From positions 1 through 36,613 of the forward strand of contig VAYM01000126.1 of the NCBI GenBank assembly GCA_005884945.1: 36,613 nucleotides of DNA, given 5' to 3'. Origin of the DNA: Actinomycetota bacterium (lineage in GTDB: Bacteria; Actinomycetota; Thermoleophilia; Gaiellales; Gaiellaceae). Shown here in pieces: positions 6,154 through 13,266 of this stretch. The position numbers and the translations under genes were made by a program. The notes under the pieces were generated by a model, which did no database searches, was not told the origin of the DNA, and saw nothing but the letters and a program-made list of their open reading frames with translations. How positions within the stretch are numbered: position 1 is the stretch's first letter; each line of letters starts with the position of its first letter.

Positions 6154-8123
6154 GGCGCGACGCGTCCCGCGGCGACGAACGCTGCGTGCGTGACCGGCAT
6201 CTTCTCCGCGAAGAACTGCTCGACCGCCTGCGCGTAGTAGCGGATCTCGCGTTGCGCGGTGTCGGCGGCGCGAAGGGAGACGAAGTTCATGAGCGCCCGC
6301 GCGTTCACCGTCCAGAAGAACTCCGTGTACGCCCCGACGGGCATGACGGAGCGGGCGAGCTCGCGCGCGACACCGGCTTCGACCAGCCGTTCGTAGGTCG
6401 CGTATGCATGCTCGTAGACCTCGCGGAGCTCGTCGCGCGCCTGTTCCGCAAGCTCCGCGTCGACGGGTTCGAAGGTGTATGCGCCGGGCTTGCCGACCTG
6501 CGAGCGAACGTCCTCGGGCTCCGGGAGGTAGAAGTCGTCCGTCGCCCGCGCGTAGCGCATGCTGAACTCGTTGAACGAGTTGTGAACAACCACGCCATTT
6601 GCGACGAAGTTGTGCCAGGGACCGACGAGAGAAAGGTCGTACGTCTGGCGCATGCCGACGTATTGGATCGAAACAACGTCGACCGCGTGCGCGGTGAGCT
6701 TCCAGCCGCGTGTTCGTGCAGAGACAGCTTCTTTCGCATACCCGACCCAGTCCGCGAATTCGCGTGCGAACTCGAGCTCAGCCACCCTCGTTCGGTGAAT
6801 GTCTCGATGACACTTTTCGCAGACCGAGATCAGATTCCCAATCTCGCGGGCCCGGCCGGCATCGAGCCAAACTGGGACGATGTGGTGCGCATGTAGACGA
6901 CCGCCGACAGAACGACAACGCGCGCACGTAAACTCGTACTGCTCGTGAACGGACGCGGCATGCTCGGTGGTCCATCGCGCGATGCTCTGCCGCTCGGAAC
7001 TGATACCGCCACGCCAGAAGTTGCTCCGCTTCCCGGAACGCGCGCGACGGATCGCGTCGAGATGCTGGGGACCATGAACCAGTCGGATCGAGTAGCCGGT
7101 GTTACCGGCGTTCCAAGGCCGTCGCGGGCGGTACTGCTCTTCACGGGAAAACCCTAGGTCGTGCCGGGCGAGCCACTTCCGGATCGTGGGATAGCTGCAG
7201 CCCGCCTCGTCAGCCATCTCGGCTACTGATCGCCCCGCCTCCCGGCGAGCGCGGAGCCACGTCCTGTCTTGGTGCACGGGAACGCCGTTGACCATCAACG
7301 CAGAGGGACGGGTCATCTGCGCTCCGGTCCCTCTTCCGCAGAGGCCTACGGCGTCGCTCATCGTCTTCCAGCCTTCGTCCGTGAGCACGCGATGGTTCGT
7401 GGTCAGCGTCAGTTGCTTGCCGTCAGCAAGGGTGAGCTGGTAAACGGGTTGAACTCCCTTGTCGAAGATGTCCGCGATGTTCCCTGTCACAAACTCGCCG
7501 CTTGCTTCGTCGAGAACTCGCAAACGCATCCTTCGGACACGCCAGCGTGAGTCGCGGTCGCGATTGAGTCCGGCGAGGTGTCGCCGGATCGCGCGGCGTC
7601 CGGCGCCGACGGTGCGCGAGGTCGAGCGAATTCCTACTCCGGACGACGCCAGGCGATCCACATCGGCCGCCACATCAGCTGAAAGCGCATGGCCGTTTCG
7701 CTCGCCAATAGACCACATGTGCCACAGCTCGTCGAGGGTCTTCGAAAGCTGAGGGCTGGTATGGCCCTCAGCGTTGACGAGCGTCACAACTGTGTCCCCA
7801 GGCAAGCAGCCGATCCTGTGCCGGAACCATTCGCGAGCGACGAAGATCGGCGCGCGGATGTGAAACCGGAACGAGTTGTGCTCGAAGGGGGTCCCGTGGC
7901 GATCGCGCATCAGGAAGCGGATCAGCCCCTCGTCGGTCTCGTCCATCTGCTCTTTTCGACGCGCGAAGCTGACCCGTGCCGCGTTCACGACCGAGAGGTC
8001 CGTCGCCATCGACCCGTCCAGGCGGACGAACCCGTGGTCGAGGACGCGGATTGCGTCCTCAGCTATCACTCTGTCGGTCGTGGCCACTCCGCAGCCGAGT
8101 CTAGTCGTCACCCCGGCGGCCAT
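6150..8123 (-). CDS. thyX: Flavin-dependent thymidylate synthase ThyX, intein-containing precursor
   Basis: A 657-residue precursor. The exteins (residues 1-105 and 516-657, 247 in total) form ThyX, which methylates dUMP to dTMP using FAD, NADPH and methylene-THF. The signature RHR-x2-S-x-N-E-x-S-x-R-Y reads RHRIG/SFNEFSMRY once the intein is removed. Other family text is GFVRLDGSMATDLSVVNAARVS and VREW-like FVAREWF. The first ATG is at 8123; GTG codons at 8087 and 8069 are equally plausible, because family homology only becomes clear from about residue 25. It overlaps or follows a small ORF upstream and converges on the anti-sigma gene. Activity depends on protein splicing. Confidence 0.95.
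   Translation of the reverse strand: MAAGVTTRLGCGVATTDRVIAEDAIRVLDHGFVRLDGSMATDLSVVNAARVSFARRKEQMDETDEGLIRFLMRDRHGTPFEHNSFRFHIRAPIFVAREWFRHRIGCLPGDTVVTLVNAEGHTSPQLSKTLDELWHMWSIGERNGHALSADVAADVDRLASSGVGIRSTSRTVGAGRRAIRRHLAGLNRDRDSRWRVRRMRLRVLDEASGEFVTGNIADIFDKGVQPVYQLTLADGKQLTLTTNHRVLTDEGWKTMSDAVGLCGRGTGAQMTRPSALMVNGVPVHQDRTWLRARREAGRSVAEMADEAGCSYPTIRKWLARHDLGFSREEQYRPRRPWNAGNTGYSIRLVHGPQHLDAIRRARSGKRSNFWRGGISSERQSIARWTTEHAASVHEQYEFTCARCRSVGGRLHAHHIVPVWLDAGRAREIGNLISVCEKCHRDIHRTRVAELEFAREFADWVGYAKEAVSARTRGWKLTAHAVDVVSIQYVGMRQTYDLSLVGPWHNFVANGVVVHNSFNEFSMRYARATDDFYLPEPEDVRSQVGKPGAYTFEPVDAELAEQARDELREVYEHAYATYERLVEAGVARELARSVMPVGAYTEFFWTVNARALMNFVSLRAADTAQREIRYYAQAVEQFFAEKMPVTHAAFVAAGRVAP
6579..7808 (-). 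mobile_element. ThyX intein with HNH homing endonuclease
   Basis: A 410-residue in-frame insertion starting with Cys (CLPGDTVV, block A) and ending VVVHN before Ser+1, placed inside the invariant ThyX active-site motif. Block B is LTTNHRVLTDEGW; the C-terminal splicing block is VVSIQYVGMRQTYDLSLVG followed by PWHNFVANGVVVHN. Between them lie a helix-turn-helix (VAEMADEAGCSYPTIRKWL), a NUMOD3-like segment (GPQHLDAIRRARSGK, then NFWRGG) and an HNH nuclease (CARC, LHAHHIVPVW, N, CEKCHRDIH) with its zinc Cys pairs. About 80 extra helical residues separate block A from block B. All splicing residues (Cys1, block-B His, terminal Asn, Ser+1) are present, so both splicing and homing look intact. Confidence 0.93.
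8040..8060. repeat. Perfect 8-bp inverted repeat at the 5' end of thyX
   Basis: GAGGACGC, five bases, GCGTCCTC. If translation starts at GTG 8069 or 8087 the hairpin lies within the first codons of thyX mRNA, where it could mask ribosome access or act as an operator. It also encodes family-consistent residues (EDAIRVLD), so it may simply be coding sequence. Confidence 0.4.
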
Positions 8124-8316
8124 CGCCGACCACTGGGGGATCAGCCTTACCGTCGCGGCGTACGTCGCCGAAGGCGGTCACGACGAACCCGACGCGCAGC
8201 CGCCGTTGATGCGTCAGTTCCTGCTTGCTGTCGACCTTCACGGACGTACGCGAAAGGACGCTGGCGAATCCTGGAACGAGGCGTTCCAGCAGATGATCGA
8301 GAGAGCGCTGGCGCAT
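8101..8316 (-). CDS. Small hypothetical protein upstream of thyX
   Basis: A 71-residue ORF, basic and mixed alpha/beta in appearance, containing VDSKQELTHQRRLRVGFVV and KADPPVV. I do not recognise the family. It is preferred over the plus-strand ORF in the same codon register because its Arg and Leu codons are mainly CGC, CTC and CTG, as in neighbouring genes, whereas the plus frame uses CGT, CGA, AGA and CTT. It ends just before or within the 5' end of thyX, so the two may be co-transcribed. The ATG has no ribosome site and lies 1 nt from the divergent DUF72 start codon, which is odd and lowers confidence. Confidence 0.45.
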   Translation of the reverse strand: MRQRSLDHLLERLVPGFASVLSRTSVKVDSKQELTHQRRLRVGFVVTAFGDVRRDGKADPPVVGDGRRGDD

Positions 8317-8317
8317 C

Positions 8318-8950
8318 TTGTCTGACGTCTACGTCGGCGTCTCCGGCTGGTCGTATCCGTCGTGGAAGCCGGACTTCTATCCGGCCGGCACCGACGCGCG
8401 CGAGTTTCTCCGTTACTACGCGGAGCGGTTCCGGACCGTCGAGCTCAACACGACCGGCTACCGGCTGCCGGCGGACGAGCAGTTTCGGCGTTGGGCCGAG
8501 CAGACACCCGCAGGATTCCGGTTCGCGCCGAAGCTGCCCGGGAATCGGCCGCGCATCGTCGCGGAGTTCTCCGCCCGTGTCCGGCTGCTCGGCGATCGCC
8601 TCGGGCCTGTCCGCGTGCAGCTGATCAACGCGCGCGACGAGGGGATGCTCGAGCTCCTGCTCGGATCGCTCGACCCGGAGCTGCGTCTCGCCTTCGACCT
8701 CGCGCATCCGACGTGGGACGGCATCGAGCCTCGACTCGCAGCGGCCGGTGCCGTGCGGGTCAACGACCTCGAGCACGACGCGCCGTTCCGGTACCTGCGC
8801 TTTCGCGACCCACCGTACACCGACGCGGAGCTGGGGGAATGGGCCGAGCGCATCGCCGCATCCGACGCGCCCGTCTATGCGTACTTCCGGCACGAGGAGG
8901 AACCGACGGCGCCGCGATATGCGCAGCGGCTCCTCGAGCTGCTGGTCTAG
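8318..8950 (+). CDS. DUF72 (YecE-like) family protein
   Basis: A 210-residue TIM-barrel-type protein of the DUF72/YecE family, whose biochemical role is not established. The family opening (VYVGVSGWSYPSW, F-x-R/T-V-E-L-N-T-T-G-Y) begins right at the TTG start, and the later VRVNDLEHDAPFRYLRFR and VYAYFRHEEEPTAP blocks match the usual strand positions. It is cytosolic with no signal peptide. No upstream in-frame start or ribosome site is visible, so the message may be leaderless. It is followed after 20 nt by a secreted-protein gene. Confidence 0.85.
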   Translation: MSDVYVGVSGWSYPSWKPDFYPAGTDAREFLRYYAERFRTVELNTTGYRLPADEQFRRWAEQTPAGFRFAPKLPGNRPRIVAEFSARVRLLGDRLGPVRVQLINARDEGMLELLLGSLDPELRLAFDLAHPTWDGIEPRLAAAGAVRVNDLEHDAPFRYLRFRDPPYTDAELGEWAERIAASDAPVYAYFRHEEEPTAPRYAQRLLELLV

Positions 8951-8955
8951 TCGGC

Positions 8956-8961
8956 TACCCT
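8956..8961 (+). promoter_or_regulatory. Candidate -10 element of the secreted-protein gene
   Basis: TACCCT fits TAnnnT and lies 9 nt before the GTG start at 8971, within the 20-nt gap after the DUF72 gene. There is no Shine-Dalgarno sequence and no evident -35 box, so this is weak support for a short-leader promoter. Confidence 0.25.
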
Positions 8962-8970
8962 GCGCCCGCC

Positions 8971-9924
8971 GTGAAGCGCCTCGCGTTCGTAGCCATCGGT
9001 CTTTTCATTCTGGGGTCGATGGAAGCCGCATACGCGTCGGACCGGCTGGACGTCAACGCCTCGCACGTTCGCCTGGCCGTGAACGAATCAGGTTTGGCGA
9101 TGGTCACGTACCGAGCGCGCGGGCGCACCGTGCACGCGATCGTCTGGGGCGCGGAGAACGCGTTGCCGCCGAGCCAGACGGTCCCGCAGGTGCGCTTCAA
9201 GATCGACTGGACCGGCGGCTGGGCGGAATTCCACCACCATCTGATCTGGAAGCACTTCCGCAACGCATGCAGGCCGTACGACGGCCCGGCGCTCGCGTGG
9301 TTCGTCGCGGCGTGCAAGGCGCCCGACGGCTCGTACTGGGCGTTGCAGGCGTGGCAGCCCTATCTCCCGCACCGCGGATATCCGTCCTGGCTGGCGTCGC
9401 AACGGCAATGGGAACTGCACGTCTCGCACTGGACAGGGCCGCTCGCGCAGCTCGAGGTCTACCGGGACTGGGCATTCTCGGGACAGGCGCACGACCTGTT
9501 CGGACGCTTGACGTACCAGGGCGTGCCGGTACACGGCTTCGGCACCGCCAAGAACGGGGCGCCGAGCGACCGCTACGGCCGCAGCCTGTACATCGACACG
9601 TTCGACTCTGCGTACGGCGGCGGCTGGAAGCGAGAGACGTCGATCGTCTTCAGGAAGCCGAGCGGGGCCTTCTGTTACAGCTTCTGGCCGACGCACGACA
9701 AGACGCTTCCCGGATATCCCAACAACCTTCGTCCCGCTGGGAAAGGGAAGCGCTATCGGATCACGGTCGTCGGCCCCGGCGTCACACCGGACGTGAGCTG
9801 GGTCGGCGACGGCCTCCACGACTTCAACGCGGGCAATCCCGCGGACGTCGCGTGGGAGAGCCGGATGGATGCGATCTTCGCGAGGCTGCTCGGCGCCGAC
9901 AAGTTCTGCTCGACGCAGCGCTGA
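8971..9924 (+). CDS. Secreted protein of unknown function
   Basis: A 317-residue protein with a clear signal peptide (KRLAFVAIGLFILGSMEAAYA). The mature part is rich in Trp, Tyr and His (AWQPYLPHRGYPSW, HVSHWTGPLAQLEVYRDW, AFCYSFWPTHDKTLPGY) and contains a few Cys (ACRPYDG, AACKAP, FCYSF, KFCSTQR) that could form disulfides. It is probably an exported globular protein; I do not recognise the family. The aromatic-rich surface would suit carbohydrate or cell-wall binding, but that is speculation. GTG 8971 is chosen because the signal peptide begins there. Confidence 0.75.
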   Translation: MKRLAFVAIGLFILGSMEAAYASDRLDVNASHVRLAVNESGLAMVTYRARGRTVHAIVWGAENALPPSQTVPQVRFKIDWTGGWAEFHHHLIWKHFRNACRPYDGPALAWFVAACKAPDGSYWALQAWQPYLPHRGYPSWLASQRQWELHVSHWTGPLAQLEVYRDWAFSGQAHDLFGRLTYQGVPVHGFGTAKNGAPSDRYGRSLYIDTFDSAYGGGWKRETSIVFRKPSGAFCYSFWPTHDKTLPGYPNNLRPAGKGKRYRITVVGPGVTPDVSWVGDGLHDFNAGNPADVAWESRMDAIFARLLGADKFCSTQR

Positions 9925-9926
9925 CG

Positions 9927-11111
9927 TTAGAAGCGTGCGGCGGCGCCGAGGTGCCGCTCGTACGCTCCCGTCTCGACGATCTCGGCGATCTGGGCAACAG
10001 CGTCACGCAATTCGTCGTCCGTGTTGTACAAGTGCGGGCCGAGACGGATTCCGGCGTCCGGCCTGAAGTCACAGAGGATCCCCCGCTCTGCGAGCTCGCG
10101 GTGGACCGCCTCGAACTCGGGTGTGCGGACCGCCACTGTCCCACCGCGACGCTCCGGGTCGCGGGGACTGCCGATCTCGAATCCGGCCGCGTCGATCAGA
10201 TCAATCAGGAGCTGGGTCTGCCGGAGTGAGTTCGCGCGGATGCGATCGACGCCGACCTCTTCGATCACGTCGTAGCCGGCGGTCCCGGCGTACAACGCCG
10301 GAACGTTCGGCGTCCCGCCGAGGAAGCGCGCGGCTCCGTGCGCGTAGTCGTGCTCGGGCTCGAACGCGAACGGTCGCGCGTGCGCTTGCCAGCCGGTGAA
10401 TGTCGGCTCGAGCGCGTCGGCGAGGTCCGGCCGCACGTACAACCAGCCGTTGCCAGGCCCGCCGCACAACCACTTCACGCTGCCACCGACGGCGAAGTCC
10501 ACGTTGAGCGCCGCGACGTCGAGCGGGACGATCCCGGCTGACTGGTACGCGTCGAGGATCACGTGAGCGCCGACCTCGTGCGAACGACGGACGATCGCTT
10601 CGACGTCCTGGATCTCGCCGGTCTTGAAGAGCACGTGCGTCACGGGCACGAGCAGCGTGCGCTCGTCGATCGCGTCGACGATCGCGGTGTCGTTCGCGAC
10701 GACGACGACCTCCAGGTCCGGCTGCGCCTGGTAGAGGTAGCGCACGGACGGGAAGTTGCCCTCCTCGTAGACGACACGGTTGCGCAGCGGGTCGACCGGC
10801 CGAAAGCACGAGAGCGCGATCGCCTCCGCGATGGCGACGTTCTGGTGCATGACGGTCGCGCCGGCCGGCGCGCCGATGATTCGGCCGATCTGATCGCCGA
10901 CCGTCATCGGCATGTCCCACCAGCCTTCCGCCCAGGCACGGATGCCGCGCGTCTTCCACGCGTGCGCGTATTCGGCGAGCCGTTCCTCGGCGGCGGCGGG
11001 CATTGCGCCGAGTGAGTGGTTGATCAGGTACGTCGTGTCCCGGAGGATCGGGAACCGGTCGCGGTAGTCCGTCAACTCCACGGCCGGAGCGTACTCGCCG
11101 GTTCGGTACAT
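9927..11111 (-). CDS. Kynureninase-like PLP enzyme (aminotransferase class V fold)
   Basis: A 394-residue cytosolic enzyme resembling kynureninase, which cleaves kynurenine or 3-hydroxykynurenine to (hydroxy)anthranilate and alanine with PLP. Family text includes INHSLGAMP near residue 30, LDAYQSAGIVPLDV with the PLP-ring Asp at 187, and GGSVKWLCGGPGNGWLYV with the Schiff-base Lys213, then FTGWQAHARPFAFE and the GTPNVPAL block. Length is slightly short of typical kynureninases. A cysteine-desulfurase-like role is less likely because no SelA/NifS-type catalytic Cys loop is seen. It lies downstream of the citrate synthase operon, separated by 110 nt with hairpins, so may be separately transcribed. 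Confidence 0.78.
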   Translation of the reverse strand: MYRTGEYAPAVELTDYRDRFPILRDTTYLINHSLGAMPAAAEERLAEYAHAWKTRGIRAWAEGWWDMPMTVGDQIGRIIGAPAGATVMHQNVAIAEAIALSCFRPVDPLRNRVVYEEGNFPSVRYLYQAQPDLEVVVVANDTAIVDAIDERTLLVPVTHVLFKTGEIQDVEAIVRRSHEVGAHVILDAYQSAGIVPLDVAALNVDFAVGGSVKWLCGGPGNGWLYVRPDLADALEPTFTGWQAHARPFAFEPEHDYAHGAARFLGGTPNVPALYAGTAGYDVIEEVGVDRIRANSLRQTQLLIDLIDAAGFEIGSPRDPERRGGTVAVRTPEFEAVHRELAERGILCDFRPDAGIRLGPHLYNTDDELRDAVAQIAEIVETGAYERHLGAAARF

Positions 11112-11138
11112 GTCCCGTCTCAGTGCGTTCGCCCCCGG

Positions 11139-11156
11139 GGGGATGTGAGATCCCCT
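11139..11156. repeat. Small inverted repeat upstream of the kynureninase-like gene
   Basis: GGGGAT, a GTGAG loop, then ATCCCC (approximate ends), next to a CCCCCGGGGG palindrome. It lies between the citrate synthase stop and the next gene start on the minus strand. There is no T-run, so it could be a weak terminator or an operator. Confidence 0.3.
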
Positions 11157-11163
11157 GAAGTCA

Positions 11164-11196
11164 CGTTACCGCGAATCTTCAGACGCGTGGGTAACG
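11164..11196. terminator. Hairpin after citrate synthase
   Basis: CGTTACC-GCG pairs with CGC-(GTG bulge)-GGTAACG, giving 10 bp around a ten-base loop. It begins about 25 nt after the minus-strand citrate synthase stop, where a terminator is expected, but lacks a T-run in either direction. It could instead be an operator for the kynureninase-like gene. Confidence 0.35.
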
Positions 11197-11221
11197 CGGA
11201 TGTGCCGGATTTGTGTCGTGC

Positions 11222-12316
11222 TCAGTTCAGCGACAGGCTGCGTTCGTCCGGACCGACGTAACGCGCAGACGGCCGGAAGAGGCGGCCGGTTCGCTTCTGC
11301 TCGAGGATGTGCGCCGACCAGCCCGCGACGCGCGAGCACGCGAACATCGCAGGCGCGAGCGGCGGCGGAATCTCTGCGACGTCGAGCACGACTGCGGAGT
11401 AGTACTCGACGTTCGTCCTGAGGGGCCGCTCCGGATGGCGGCGCGCGAGCTCGGCGAGCGCGGCCTCCTCGAGGCGCTCTGCGATCTCGATCTGCGGGGA
11501 TCCGAGCTCACGTGCGGTGCGCTTCAGTATTCGCGAGCGGGGATCCTCCGCGCGGTAAACACGGTGACCGAATCCCATGATGCGCCTACCGGCCTCGAGC
11601 GTGTCGCGGACCCACTTCTCAGGATCGCCCGTGGCGGCGACCTCGTCGAGCATGGGTTTCACATACGCTGGTGCGCCGCCGTGCAGCGGGCCGGAAAGGG
11701 CGCCCACGGCAGCAGACAACGCAGCGCCGCAGTCGGCGCCGGTCGAGGCCGTCACACGCGCGGTGAAGGTCGAGGCGTTGAGCCCATGCTCCGCCGTGCA
11801 GATCCAGTACGTCTCGATTGCCTTCGCGTGTCGCGGGTCGGCTTCGCCGCGCCACCGGAGCAGAAACTTCTCCGCTGCCGTCTTGCCCTGAGCGACCACT
11901 TCGTCCGGAACGTCGTCCGTCTTGGCGTCGGCGATCCGGGCGGATCGCGCGACGATCGACATCATCTGCGCGGAAATACGACCGAGGTCCTCGCGCGCCT
12001 GCTCATTGGAGATCTCGTTCAACTTGCCGAGATTCCACACGCCGCTCATGCGCGCCGTCTCGGCTTGGAGGTCGGACGGCGCGTTCCCGGTCAGCCCGGC
12101 GGGCTCGTACGGCTCGGGGTCGGGCATCTTTGAGTTGATGTCGTCGTCGACGAGCAGACCCCAAACGTTCTCGTACGGCACCTTCCCGATCAGAGGCTCG
12201 ACGTCCACTCCGCGGTAGCGCAGCATCCCGCCTTCGCGGTCGGGCTCCATGATCTCCGTCTCGACGGCCACGACGCCTTCGAGGCCGGGCTTGAAGTCGT
12301 TGCCGTTGCCACTCAC
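11222..12316 (-). CDS. citA: Citrate synthase 2 (CitA-type)
   Basis: A 364-residue enzyme that condenses oxaloacetate with acetyl-CoA to citrate in the TCA cycle. The catalytic His appears in EHGLNASTF, the second His in MGFGHRVYR, and the acidic residue region reads TNVEYYSAVVLDVAE, followed by AGWSAHILEQKRTGRL, a version typical of actinobacterial citrate synthase 2 rather than the NVDFYSG form. 2-methylcitrate activity cannot be excluded. The GTG start at 12316 overlaps the TGA stop of the upstream ornithine-cyclodeaminase-like gene (GTGA), so the two are translationally coupled. Confidence 0.93.
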   Translation of the reverse strand: MSGNGNDFKPGLEGVVAVETEIMEPDREGGMLRYRGVDVEPLIGKVPYENVWGLLVDDDINSKMPDPEPYEPAGLTGNAPSDLQAETARMSGVWNLGKLNEISNEQAREDLGRISAQMMSIVARSARIADAKTDDVPDEVVAQGKTAAEKFLLRWRGEADPRHAKAIETYWICTAEHGLNASTFTARVTASTGADCGAALSAAVGALSGPLHGGAPAYVKPMLDEVAATGDPEKWVRDTLEAGRRIMGFGHRVYRAEDPRSRILKRTARELGSPQIEIAERLEEAALAELARRHPERPLRTNVEYYSAVVLDVAEIPPPLAPAMFACSRVAGWSAHILEQKRTGRLFRPSARYVGPDERSLSLN

Positions 12317-13266
12317 GTCGTTTCCTCCAGCTCGATCTCCCGACCCACCGACCGCTCCCGCGCGGCCGCGAGCACGAGCGCTGCGGCAGCTACGTCCTGG
12401 ACGGCGACTCCCACTGACTTATACAGGGTGACCTCCTCCGGAGAGCGACGTCCCGGTTTCGCACCGGTCACGAGCTCGCCCAGCTCCGCGTGAACGTTCG
12501 CCGGATCGACACCGACGAGCTCGGGCGCGCCGGCCGGCGGCGGAGCGAGCGCAGATGCGCGGGACTCTACGACCAGGATCGCTTCGGCAACGGTCCGCGC
12601 GTCGACCTCGCGTCCGCGCGGGTTCAACCCGACGGAGTTGACGTGCGTGCCCGGCGCCAGCCACTCGCGCCGCACGACCGGCTCGTGCGCGTGCGTCGTC
12701 GCAGCGACGACATCCGCTCCGCGCAGCGCGTCCTCGTAGGAGTCGACCGCGACACCGCCGATCTCGGCGGCGAACGCCTCCGCCTTTGCGCGGTCGCGTG
12801 AAGCGACGCGGATCTCCTCGATCGGACGGACGCGCGGGAGCGCTCGCGCATGCGTGTGTGCCTGCACGCCCGTCCCGAGCAGGGCGAGCACGTGTGAGTC
12901 TTCGCGCGCGAGGAGGCGCGTTGCGAGCGCTGACCCCGCCGCGGTCCGCGTCGCCGTCACGTACGTGCCGTCCATCAACGCCGCGGGCGTCCCGTTCTCC
13001 GGATCGAAGACGCAGATCACGGCCTGGTGCGTCTCGCGATCCTCGTTGTGTGGGAACACGGTGACGAGCTTGCACGCGAGCCCCGCCGACGGGAGGTACG
13101 CGGGCATGACGCCGAGCAAGCCCTCGCGCTGCTCGACGAGCGCCGCGATGCGCGGCGGCATCGACGCCTGGCCGGCGGTCAGGTCCGCGTGCGCGTCCGC
13201 GAGCGCGTCGACGAGGCGGTCGAGGTCGAGCAGCTCCCTCACGTCCGACTGTGAGAGGACGAGCAT
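12313..13266 (-). CDS. Ornithine cyclodeaminase / mu-crystallin family protein
   Basis: A 317-residue NAD(P)-dependent enzyme of the OCD/mu-crystallin family, members of which include ornithine cyclodeaminase, alanine dehydrogenase and imine reductases. Visible are CKLVTVFPHN near residues 65-74, ALMDGTYVTATRTAAGSALA (substrate strand and helix) near 97-116, a Rossmann LLGTGVQAHTHA near 129-140, and GTHVNSVGLNPRGREVD near 206-222. Substrate cannot be assigned. It overlaps the upstream SDR gene stop by one base (TGATG) and the downstream citrate synthase by four, making a tight three-gene operon. Confidence 0.88.
   Translation of the reverse strand: MLVLSQSDVRELLDLDRLVDALADAHADLTAGQASMPPRIAALVEQREGLLGVMPAYLPSAGLACKLVTVFPHNEDRETHQAVICVFDPENGTPAALMDGTYVTATRTAAGSALATRLLAREDSHVLALLGTGVQAHTHARALPRVRPIEEIRVASRDRAKAEAFAAEIGGVAVDSYEDALRGADVVAATTHAHEPVVRREWLAPGTHVNSVGLNPRGREVDARTVAEAILVVESRASALAPPPAGAPELVGVDPANVHAELGELVTGAKPGRRSPEEVTLYKSVGVAVQDVAAAALVLAAARERSVGREIELEETT

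Noticed and set aside
7876-8325. Plus-strand ORF ending just inside the DUF72 start
   Set aside because: Its codons (CTT, CGT, AGA) are atypical for the region, and most of it is antisense to thyX. The minus ORF in the same register is preferred, though this is not certain.
11222-13266. Possible staphyloferrin-like siderophore operon (OCD-like plus citrate synthase)
   Set aside because: That system uses an unrelated citrate-forming enzyme and NIS synthetases, none of which are present.
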